A stretch of DNA of 64,000 bases, from NCBI GenBank assembly GCA_918807975.1, contig OU964921.1, positions 37,040,498 to 37,104,497 of the forward strand, read 5' to 3'. The stretch is from Aplidium turbinatum (taxonomy: Eukaryota > Chordata > Ascidiacea > Aplousobranchia > Polyclinidae). Under the pieces are notes generated by a model. The model worked only from the letters and a program-made list of their open reading frames with translations, ran no database searches and was not told the origin of the DNA. Below, in pieces: positions 21,776 to 33,200 of this stretch (the first letter of the stretch is position 1; each line of letters opens with the position of its first letter). The position numbers and the translations under genes were made by a program.

Positions 21776-23104
21776 ATACCTGCAGTTGCCAGTGAAAAGA
21801 ATAAACCGGTAGGTAGCGCAGTTGAGCCTATGGTTGGCCGTGCAAACTTAATGCAAATTACAGTATTGTTTGTATACTAACTATTTTTTGCTCCAGAAAA
21901 AACAGAGACAGTTTATCTTTACTAAAATGATGAAAGTGGTGACATTTTTTATTTTTTCTGCACGAAATGAGTTTTCGACGCTAACCTAAAGCTGCCTTAC
22001 TCCATTATTGAATATGCCCATGGTTTGAAGCAGCTGACTTGAAGACTAATATGTCCCATTGTCCCTTCGCTGCTTCCTGTTGTCTGTTGTATCGCATCTG
22101 TGATCACAGCAGATCACAGTATGCTGTATGTTGTTGCAATAAGCGTAAAATAAAACATGATTATTAGTATTCTTGAGAAACAATATCGCAAAACCTTCAT
22201 TAAAAATAGAGGCCCTTCTTTTAGAAGGAAGGGGGATACCTACAGGGTGGTGCACATTCGGTACAGGACGTAACTTATCAATATGATTTACAGCACATCG
22301 AATAATTTCAATCATGACAACATATAACCTTGAATCGCTTTGACGTCATAGATACCTGGCATAGAATTTTGACTCCCCGTGTTTTTTTTAAGAAAATCCA
22401 ACACTGAAGGTGAAAAGCAGATTTTTTATTTACCTTGATTTAATGCGGTAGACGTTAAACACATATGACTGTGTTGATGCATGGGTTCACGCACTACCAC
22501 GTACCAGGCGTGATAGCAATGGGATAATTTATGTCTTTGCTTTTACATAAATAGTTTTATTATACGAGCGATTTGCAAGTAGGCTAGTTACATTAGGCTG
22601 CGCATGAGCTAGATCACCTAAAAGTCTTGCATCTGTTACGGTCAGAGAAAAGGTCAGAGTATTTGCATCAGGACCAAAAAATCTTTGTAGTTGCATATGT
22701 CCTGAGCTTATATAAGTTATACATTCAGCATGTGAAAATTTCACATTTCGCCATTGAACGTACCCCCCCGAAGGTGCATACATTTTATGCATGTAACTCA
22801 TTTTGAAGTGACATATCTGTTACCATAGTGTCTGTTGGATCTATTAGAAAATACAACGATCCTGATTATTCTTACAACTATGCAGTGTGCATTGTGATTT
22901 GGCATAGTATACAAAATTGTGGGAAAGAAAATTTCTTTAAAAGCAGAATATTGTACTACAGTAGCTTGCTTAAATATTTTATATCATATATTTTGTATCT
23001 GCTAATGTATGATCAACAACTCTCACTGGTCGATTAAGGGGGTGGATCTGAATTGGAATGTAAATAAACGGACGATATAACTTTGAACGAGATGGTACAG
23101 CTTT
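21776..23104. other. Intergenic, nothing firm
   Basis: A 90-codon ATG frame on the minus strand (22529-22801) has balanced composition but no recognisable motif or splice context. No transposon ends were identified. Confidence 0.4.
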
Positions 23105-26100
23105 TAGACGAGTCAATATACGGAAAAAAGGCACCTAACCCCAAAAAAATTGATACAAAAGGTTTTTCAACGGATTCTGTTACCAATGGGCATACTAAAT
23201 AACATACTAAAAGTCTACCAAAATCGGACCCCCAGAAAGGGGTCATTTTCAAAGAAATGTACGGCATATTTCTAAATAATTTTGCGTATTGGGTAGATGG
23301 TGGTATTCAAGTTTTTATTGTTCTTGTGTTTGTGACATCATAATCACATGAATGCGTGCATAGTCGCATCACAATGCAAGCAAAGTTATCGTTGTTAAAG
23401 TCGAAAAGATTTATTCCACCAGCACTTATAAAAGAAGTACCGGTACTAGGGACTCTGAGGGTCTGTTCAATACCAAGACTGATTGCCTTTACTGCGGAAA
23501 TAATGTTCATGATGGAAGTGAAGACTACAGTTATGTGAAAACTGATATCTTCGCAAAGGCAATATTGGATTGCAGTGAAAACCGCCATGATGAGTGGTCT
23601 TTGAAAGTCAAAGGTAGAATTGAATACTATTGTGGTGATCTACATGCTGCAGACTGCGTATATCACAAAATATGTAGCCGCCATTTCAGGTGTAGCCGTG
23701 ATGTCCCCTTGCAGTTTCAGACTGATCGCGATTCAAAGCGTAGGAAAGCTGGAAGGCCAAAGAATGAGGATCAAGAGCAAGCCTTCACAAAGATGTGTGC
23801 GTACCTAGCCATGAATGATGAAGAACAGCTGACTGTTTCTGATCTAAGGTGTAAAATGACAGAGTATTTATCTGAGGACGGTTCCCTCCCTTATGGCTAT
23901 CAATACCTAAAAAGTCACCTGAAGAAACGGTATGGAAACTCCATAATTATTGCAGAAGAAAAAGGTTTAGAGGACATAGTGACGCTGAGAGAGAAAACGG
24001 GAAGCATCCTCAGGTCATACTTCGCAAGCACAAACCAAGAAGGTGATGAAGAGTCACAGAAGAGAGCATTACTTGAAGCAGCTGCCAGGCTCATAAAGAG
24101 TGACATCAAGACAAATGTGCCATCCGTTAACGACCAGTACCCGACTACAGAGACACTTAAAATCCAGGCGGCTCTTGATTATATTCCAAAATCACTCTAC
24201 GTTGTGTTCAATGCCTTGTTTGTAGGTAAAGGCACACAGCGAAAAGTTGCTATTATTGGTCATGCAATCATACAGGCAGTCCGACCACGAGCTGTTATTG
24301 CCCCTTTGCAAATTGGCCTTTCAGTGCAACTGCACCATCTAAATCGATCGCGGTTTCTTTTGGATAGCTTGTGTCAGATGGGGTTCTGCTCTTCGTATGG
24401 CGAAATGCAGAGGTTTGAAATGAATGCCGCAAATTGTTCTGCACCAAACATGCTTGGTAAGGATATTGATGTGTTGGACAACAACTTGCTATTCGCAGCA
24501 GACAATGTAGATCATAACATTCTCACAATTGATGGGAAAGGAACGTTTCACGGGATGGGCATGATAGCCGCCTTGACACCAGGACAGGAAACAGGCCAGA
24601 TTATCCCAAGGCACGAAACGTTAAAACTGAACATTGTAGAGACGTCCAAGGTTGCGATAATTGAGCATCGTTTTGCGAAACATATTCGATAAAACATCAC
24701 ATTCAGAGAACTTCCCATTCTCACTGCATGTGCGAACATGGTTGATCTGCTTTGGGAGTTGTCATTCAACTTCAAGCAGGCCACGCCAGGCTGGCAGGGG
24801 ATGATTCACGCTATTTATCAGGGAAAGGAACACCCAGGCCAGTCTTTAGTAAGGTATCTGCTAATGATAGACATGTACTCCGGGGACAAGACAGTATAAG
24901 GGCCTTTATTTCAGGTCAGACAAGTCCAAAGCTGATGGCAGTACCAAAGTATACAACATCAACCGTTTGAAAAAAATCTTTGGACATGACATGTGTTCTG
25001 AGTTGATATTTATCCATGCCATGACTGGTTGTGACACTACGTCTCGGATATTCGGTGTTTGCAAGAAAACTGTTTTTCGGAAACTTGTGCATGGAGATCC
25101 TGTTCTTCGGTCTTGTGCTAAAGCATTCACTGCCCCAAACCAGACCACAGAGATAATCGATGACCTTGGGTGCCAAGTTTCAAGTTTCAATAAGTAATGG
25201 CTGTCTTCTTTGATGGCCAGAGCACAGATTCCCTTGCGACAATGCGATACAACACCTTCAGCAAGAAAGTTGTCTCTGCTTCATCATTTGTAACGCCCGA
25301 GAGTCTGCCACCAACTGAATCTGCTACCCAATTTCACTGTCGTCGAGTTTACTACAGTACCAGATAATGGTCTGGATGGGAAAAGCAGAGAGTAGGCTAT
25401 GGATGTCATGAATTGGGGGTGGAACCTGCAAAAGAATCGGCTCATCCCACTTATGTCAAAAATGAAGACTGCTCCAGACAGTCTCTTGAAGGTCATTCAT
25501 TGCAACTGCTCCACTGCCTGTAAGACACTCCGCTGCTCCTGTAGAGGATACGGATTACCATGTACCGCTGCATGTCGACCATGCAAACTGCAAGAATGTG
25601 ACAATCCACATAACAAGTTTCTTCTAGACGAGTCGGAAGATGATGAATAGAGACAGCCGTAGGCAATAAGACAACGAACGGGCTGATCACCCTGGTTTAC
25701 GATTTACTGTACCTTTGTAGCCTAATGTTGTAATTCCGATGATTTTCTGAATGTGTCTGTGTCCAGACTTTAATGGTACGCCATTCTTTAGAACAGATTA
25801 ATCCCCTGTATTCATCTGCTGTAGGAGGCCAAGTATGAGCCTCCTGTTGGTTGCAGTTTTTCTTAGATGCCTGTATTGATAGTACCTGTTATGCCGCATG
25901 TAATATGCTGTTATGATAATTCCATCTTATTAGGGAAGATTGTGGATACTACGGACGGATTTTCGAGTATTTTGTTTTCGAAAAAACGTTTTATTTTAAA
26001 GTTTACTGGAAACCGTTTTGCACCAATACATATGGAATTTATTCAGATGAAAAGTGAGGAGTTGTCTCTGAAAATTTTACCACTATTCGGCTTATCAAGC

Positions 26101-26605
26101 TGCCAAAAGTATAGAAACTGGAATGTTGGAAAACCACTTTTCTCAAGCTTGTGTTACATAATGGAAGTCAAGATGATTTTGTTTGCGGTTTATCTCAAGC
26201 CTCAAGTGAATTTGCTAATATCGTGCTCTGCTCTGTCTGATGTTGGCCTATCGCTGCGTCCGAAATGTCCCCGGGCTCCTCCAGGTCGTATATTATATAC
26301 AAATCATACGTATCTCAGTAGATAATCAGTCTATCGTAATTTAACCTACTTAATTCGATTGATTGACCCCGAAAACCTAGGGATAGACACCTAAACCGCC
26401 TTTCTAGCTTAAATAGCAATTGAGATATAGGCAATATAACATCTCGGCGGCCATCTTGGACGCCATCTTGAAAATGACCCCTTTCTGGGGGTCCGATTTT
26501 GGTAGACTTTTAGTATGTTATTTAGTAGGCCCATAGGTAACAGAATCCGTTGAAAAACCTTTTGTATCAATTTTTTTGGGGTTCAACCTTATATTGACTC
26601 GTCTA
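23105..26605 (+). mobile_element. Element C: TIR DNA element with a CXC-tailed protein
   Basis: Inverted repeats of about 150 bp open with TAGACGAGTCAATATA (23105) and close with its complement (26605). They share 'ccccaaaaaaattgatac' and 'aaaatcggacccccagaaag' almost unchanged, then diverge further inward. No clean target duplication is visible (the flanks share only ttt), so the true ends may be slightly different. Inside lies one plus-strand gene relic. The right arm has 'ggcggccatcttgg' and 'ttttcggggtcaatcaatcgaat', motifs also present in A and B. Confidence 0.75.
23361..25650 (+). pseudogene. Element C protein: N-terminal zinc motif, core, C-terminal TSO1/CXC-like domain
   Basis: The main frame runs open from about 23360 through 24692, with no early ATG (DCLYCGNNVHDGSED upstream of 23535), so a 5' exon or start is missing. 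Blocks: CLYCG, DLHAADCVYHKICSRHF (Cys/His pattern), a helical middle, FAADNVDHNILTIDGKGTFHG. After the frame breaks: ELPILTACANMVDLLWELSF, GWQGMIHAIYQG, YLLMIDMYSGDKT. A jump follows to FKSDKS...VYNINRLKKIFG, HAMTGCDTTSRIFGV and finally CNCSTACKTLRCSCRGYG with further Cys pairs (25503-25610), a CXC/CRC-like zinc fold. The order recalls long proteins repeated in amphioxus and cnidarian genomes (memory, unnamed family). Several hundred residues between GDKT and FKSDKS seem missing, plus at least three breaks, so this copy is dead. Confidence 0.7.
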
Positions 26606-27136
26606 TTTATAAACTGCAAAGTAGGCTACATGCTGACAGCTACATGTTGAATAAAGCGTTAGCCTAAGAAGCAAAATGGTTGGAGCGCCTGGTAATTCTA
26701 ATAAAAAAATAAAGCGCCTAAAAAGTATATGCTAAACTCATTTGTAACACTGAAGATGAAGATAGTTTTGTTTTAGAAACGATTGCTGAACGTGAACTCA
26801 CTGTCTACATTTTCGGCTCTTTATGTTTTGATTTACAATATCCTGTTTAGCTAATTTGTAGATAAAACTCTGTGGTATCTAAATAGGGGTTGTTTGAATA
26901 TTGGTTTTGATAGAACATAATAGATGATATTGTTTATTCGCAAGCTTCGGTTTATGTCGATGCAAAAGAAGATTTGCCGAAATCAATGGTGCCTGATAAA
27001 AGACACATAGGCCTACCAATTAACCATTAGACATATAAAATAAATCGTTGAAGTTTACATCAGTTGTACTGGGATTTAATGCTGTAGTAATATTAAAGTT
27101 AATGAAATAACAAAACTCTGTAAAATCACTTAGCCT
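26606..27136. other. 5' flank of the astacin gene
   Basis: AT-rich. Apart from the TATA box just downstream I see no element or exon. Confidence 0.45.
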
Positions 27137-27146
27137 TATATAAAAG
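27137..27146 (+). promoter_or_regulatory. TATA box of the astacin gene
   Basis: TATATAAAAG lies 97 bases before the ATG at 27243, leaving room for a start site near 27165-27175 and a short 5' UTR. It is the best core-promoter match in the window. Confidence 0.65.
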
Positions 27147-27242
27147 CGCTTCAAGGAACATAGCAGTTGTGACAAACGAGATATTAATTTGACAGAAAAA
27201 AATTTAATTTCAAGAAACTTACAAAAGCATTGTAGCATTAAA

Positions 27243-30200
27243 ATGAATACAAACTTGCTGTTTTTGCTGCTTGTTCTGGTGTGCAACGTACTTGCTGCTC
27301 CATCAAAGGTAAGTTTAGTAGGCTCTTTTAAATCTTGTAGACTATAATGTGAGCTAATTTTAAAATGATTTATGAAAATCTTCACTCTTTATTAGATTCA
27401 ATTAATTATTATTTAAAGAACATATGCATTCTAAAAGCAGATCAAGCACAAGTAAGTGTAAGTTCAAATAAACTAAAGACGTATTGTTTTTCTCTAGCAT
27501 TTATTTCTCAAAAATACACGTCATAAAATTAAAACTGCCACAAATAAAAGGTCTCTGTATTCATAGCTACAACTAACTTAGTTTGATTTAAACTACTCAA
27601 AAGCATCAACTTTCAAATGTCGCCGAGAAAGTTAAAAATAAAAAATAAAAGTACCATAATATTAATAAGACGAATTTTTAAAATCTTTTCTTTTTTTGCT
27701 GACTTGGCTATCATCACCCAAATGCTATTCTATGTTTTGCATTTTTGTCACAATTCGTTGTGGGTTGCTGCAGAAATCATTGCATTTTTGTTACAGCATT
27801 AGCGCAACATAAGTTTCATTGTAAGTTTTCAGAATTTTGTCGGAAATTTTCAGTGCTTTTTGGTCAAAACGACGGTTGGCGAATTTAAATAATCCTGCTT
27901 TGACTTACGCACCAGATAAAATCCAACAAAACAATAGAGATTTTTAACAGTTTATTATTTAAAAAAGATACACCCAAATCGATGAAAATAAGATTTTGTA
28001 AATAGAAAAAAACTCGTCGTCGTCGTGTGAGCCTCTGGGGCCGAGGGTCTATCCTTTTACCACCCCAGATTCACGATGTACCCATACTACACTGGAAGGC
28101 TAGTAGAGAGCAGCCAGTCTTTGGTTTCATCATCCATGACACGCAGACCTTCCACTCCGTTAGGTGGCTTGAAGATGGAACAGTCATTGATGATATGGTC
28201 TGCGGTCTGTTCCTCGGCACCACATTCACAGGAGGAGGATGAGGCCATTCCCCATTGGTGCATGGTTAAGCGGAAAAGCCCGACGCCCGTACGGAGACGG
28301 TTGAGGCGCACCCAGCATGCCTGTCTTGGTAGTGTTGGACCGATGGGGCGTGTGTCGGCGTCGGGGATAAAGGAATAGAGTCTGGTGGCGCTTGACTTCT
28401 ATTCAGAACTCCATTTATGGTCCGCCCAAGTAGCCGCAGAGATGTCTTGTACATCAGCCTCGTTGATAAGAAGTTGAGCGGCTGGCACGAATGGGTGTCT
28501 TGATTTCAGTCGACGGGGGTGCTCGTTTGGGAGAGCAGAGATCTTGTGGTGGAGAAGGTGGTTAGGCTCCAGTGCCCGTCAACCGAGGGACAGAGTGGCT
28601 TCTTCGCGACGAAGCTCAGCAGGTTGGATGCCAGCGAGAATTGGGAGATTGTCCAATGGTGTGAGACGCAGGCATCCGGTCACTGTGCGCAGGGCGCTAT
28701 TTATGGCAGTGTCGATGTTGTGGCAGTGAGCACTGCGGTACCAAACAGGTGCACAGTACTCTGCTGAAGAGTAGACAAGGGCTAAGGCTGCTATACTCAA
28801 AGTGTCAGCCCTCGCCCCCCAGCTAGAACCTGCAAGGCGCTTGAGTAGCGCAGCGCGGGATGTGAGTTTCTGCCGCAGTGACACCAAATGGTGGCGGTAT
28901 GTGTACGATCTGTCCAGTGTTACCCCAAGATATCTTGGTTCGGGGCAGAAGAACAGAGATTTTCCGTTGTTCTGGACGTGTAGCTCACGATCAGCTTCCC
29001 GATTGTGGAGGTGGAAGGCTGCTGCCACAGTTTTGGTTTCGCTGAGTTTCAGTCGCCAGTTCTAGAGATAGGCTGAGAGAGTTTTCATGTCCTGGCTCAA
29101 GGTGTCTTCTAGATTTTCCCACGACTTTGTGGAGTGGAGAATTGCCAGATCGTCCGCATAAGCGTATTTTGCGGAGACCGTAGTTGGCAGGTCGTGGGTG
29201 TAGATGTTGAAAAGAAGTGGAGCCAGGACCGTTCCCTGTGGGACGCCGTTTTTCAGGCGTCTCAGTCTGCTTCGCCTTGAGCTACCGGTGGTGAGGGTGA
29301 AGCTTCGGTTCCTGACAAGTTCCATAATCATATGAACCATATGTCGGTCAGGAAGCAGGCGAAGCAGCTTGCAAATAAGACCGCGATGCCATACGGTGTC
29401 ATAGGCAGCTGTGAGATCTAGAAAGATAGCGCCGGCCTTCTTTTTTGCCTCAAAGCAATCCTCAATGTCTTGGGTTAAGAGTGTGACCTGATCTACGGTG
29501 GATTTTCCGCGCCGAAACCCAGCTTGCTCTTTTGGAAGGAGCGGGTCGATGATTGGGTTGACGCGGGCATAGATCAGTCTTTCAAGGATCTTAAAAGGAA
29601 CACAGAGGAGGGATATCGGACGATAACTCCTTGGGTCCTCTGGTGGCTTGTGAGGCTTAGGGATCGCAACTACTAAAGCTCTTCTCCAGATTTTTGGGAT
29701 TGTGAGGTGGTGCAGGCAGGAAGAGAGGAATCTACGTAACCAGGACTTTAGGGCATGGCCAGCATGGAGCACAAGCTCAGGGCAGATCTTATCGGGCCCA
29801 GGAGACTTGTGTGGTTTCACTAGGCGGAGGGCGGTGGCAAATTCCTCTGGAGTGAAGTCTCCAGAGATTGTTTCTTCTGGTGGTGTTTCCACTCGCCACA
29901 GGGCAGATACTTCCTTGGCAACAAGGCGGGATGCCTTGCGGTCCTTTGTCTTGTACACCCCGTTCTGCACTAGCTGGGAAGCGATGGCATTAGCAGAAAC
30001 GGGGCACTGACGAGGGGAGTTTGCTGAGCGCCCAGTGAGGTTGTTGATGATGGCGTATGAGCGATCTTTCCAGGCTAGATTGGAGGGCAGGAAATCTTCA
30101 GCCAATCAGCAGTCTCGTCGTCCAGGATTCTCAGACCATGCGCACCGTGTGAAGGCCGGTGGATTAGGCAGTGGTGGATGACATGGTCTGCGGTCTGTTC

Positions 30201-33200
30201 CGTGGCACCACACTCGCATTCTGATGAAGGAGCCAGGCCCCACTTGTGCATGTCCGAACGAAAGCGGCCGACGCCAGTTCGCAGGCGGTTAAGCCTGACC
30301 CACGCAAGCCTTGCGAGGGACATCCCTGGTGGACGGGAATCGACGTCGCGTATGAAGTCACGGAGCGTGGAGGTGTGATTTTGCCACTCCGTGTTCCACA
30401 TGTGGTTCGTCCAGTGTGCCGCACTTAAACCAAGTTCTTCTGCGTTCTTAAGGAGTTGTTGTGCGGCAGGCACAAAGGGGCGTCTTGATTTCAGCCGCTG
30501 CTTTATAGGTGGTGGTCTCTTGAATGTTGCATGGAGGAGATGGTCCGGGTCCAAAGCGCGGCGAGCGAGAGAAATCGTGGCTCCTTTACGGCGTAGCTCA
30601 GCGGGTTGGATGCCTGCTAGGATGGGTAGGCAGTCCGTTGGAGTGGGACGCAGGCATCCAGTCACAGTACGCAGTGCGTCGTTGATGGCGGTATCAATCT
30701 GGTGGGTGTGAGAACTACGACACCAGACCGGCGCGCAGTACTCAGCGGTGGAATGAACAAGGGCTAGGGTAGCTGTACGAAGAGTTTTAGCACCAGCTCA
30801 CCAGCCGGAACCCGCCAATCGCCTCAAAAGTGCGACGCGTGTAAATAGTTTTTTGCGCAGTGACTTCAAGTGCCGGCGGTACGTGAGTGACCTGTCCAGG
30901 GTTATGCCGAGGTATGTAGGTTCGGCACAGTAGGGCAGGCGTTCCCCATCAATCTTGATGTTTATCTCACGCTGTGCCTCCCGGTTGTTAAGGTGGAAGG
31001 CCGCCGACACTGTCTTTGACTTGCTGAGCTGTAGCTTCCATTTCTGGAGGTATGCTGATAGTGTTTGCATGTCTTGGCTGAGGTTCCTCTCCACTGACTG
31101 CCAGTTTCCTGCTGAGTGCAGGAGTGCCAGGTCGTCTGCGTAGGCATATTTCCTGGAGATGGTGGGGGGCAAGTCGTAGGTGTATATGTTGAACAGGAGA
31201 GGAGCCAAAACTGAGCCCTGTGGGACGCCGTTTTTAAGTCGGCGTAGTCTGCTTCGACGACCGCTACCGGTTGTGAGGGTAAAACTGCGGTTTTGCACAA
31301 GTTCCATCATCATATGGACCATGTGTCTGTCAGGGAGCAGACGGAGTAACTTGCAGGTAAGGCCGCTATGCCATACGGTGTCATAGGCAGCCGTGAGATC
31401 AACAAACACGGCGCCAGCCTTCTTCTTAGCCGAGAAGCTGTCCTCAATGTCTTGGGTCATAAGTGTGACCTGATCTACGGTTGATCGTCCGTGTCGGAAA
31501 CCAGCTTGTTCACGGGGGAGCTGCGGATCTATTATTGGTTCGACACGGGCGTAGATGAGTCTCTCGAGGATCTTGAAGGGGATGCAGAGCAGTGAGATTG
31601 GACGGTAACTCTTCGGGTCCCCTGGGGGCTTCTTCGGCTTAGGGACTGCAACCACAAGGGCTCTTCTCCAGATTCTGGGAATTTTCAGGTGGCGCAAACA
31701 GCAGGAAAGGAAGTGATTTAACCAGGACTTTAAGGAGGCAGCAGCATGGAGTATCAACTCCGGGCATAGGTGGTCAGGGCCCGGGGCTTTACCTGGCTTT
31801 ATGTGCTGGAGGGCGGCGGAAAATTCTTCCGGGGTGAACTCACCCGAGATGTTGTCCCCGTCTGGGGTTGTTACTCTCCAGAGGTCCGTCATTTCTTGCA
31901 AGACGGATCTATCTGATTCACGGTCTCTCGACTTGTATTTCCCGTTCTCCACAAGTTGTGAGGCGATGGAATTTGCTGAAACGGAACATTGTTGACGAGA
32001 GGCACGTGATCTGCCAGTTAGGTTGTTCAGTGTACTCCATGCTATGCGGCTGGAGTGCGTGAAGTCGATTGATTCAACGGCTTCTGTCCAGCGCTCCTTC
32101 CTCTTTGAGTCCAGCCTTGCCAGCAGAGCTGTGGCTGAGCTGTTGGTGTCATTGCCCTGAGGGGCGTGAAGGAAATCGGAGTAGAGGCTTTCGCACTCCT
32201 TATCCCAGCACGGTATGTAGGTCTTTCGTCGGCCGCGGGAGATAGATTGTTTTGCCGCTGATGTTATTGCATCACAAAAGTCCTGGTAGGCTTCTTCCAC
32301 GTTGTTGGTGTGAGGGGATGGGAGATACTGTGTGGCTTCATTGGTGAGGAGGCTATAGTACTCCCAGTTAGCCATTCTGAAATTCCAACGATTAACAGGC
32401 TTGCTCGGGATAGGCATTATGAGCGTTGGAGCCGTGATAATCGAGGGTCGATGTTGGGACCTGGGGAACTTCTCTAGCACACGTCTGTCCGGTTGGCAAT
32501 TATCGGGGTCATCACTTGCGAAAGCTAGATCGGGTTTGTACCAGTGTTCCAGCGTCCGGAGAAGAAGCTCGCTGCACCCTTGGGATCGTGCAGTAGGGTG
32601 AGGTTGTTATTGGCTGACCATGAGGCCAGGCTTTCTCCGTCGGTGTTGGTGGTGTTGTAGCCCCAGTCAACGTGGTGGCAATTAAAATCGCCAGCATAGA
32701 GGCTGGGTTGGGGGAACACTGGGATGGCTGTTGGTGTTAAGCGTGAGGGTGGTGGCTTATAGACATTGATGATGTGATAGCCTGATATGTCTATGCATAA
32801 CCACTCTATCTCCGATTGGGCACTGGACTGGTCTATTGGCGTCCAGCTCAGTTGCTCATGGACAAACGTGGCGAGGCCGTGTTTCCTGCTGATGGTTGCG
32901 CCTGCGAGTGTGAAGTTGGGTAATACCAACTTATCCACAGATGTGCAGTGGGTCTCCTGGAGGAGAATAACGAGAGCCTGATGTTTGTTGACCTGAATAA
33001 CGAGAGCCTGCAACAACCGCAGGTTGTTGATGATGCTCCATGCTTTGCGGCTTGAGTGTGAGAAGTCGATGGTTTAGACAGCTTCGTTCCGTCGCTCAAG
33101 CTTCTTTGTGTCCAGCCGCTCAAGCAGTCTGGTGGCGGCGGTGTTAGAAGCAACACCACTTGTGGCGGCTAGGTATGAGCGGTAGCTTCACACTCAGAGT

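Noticed and set aside
22529-22801. 90-codon minus-strand ATG frame
   Set aside because: No splice context, family motif or neighbouring exon; kept only as a note.
25867-26325. 152-codon ATG frame at the right side of element C
   Set aside because: It overlaps the diverged inner part of the inverted repeat, has no motif and follows the stop of the element's protein; most likely chance.
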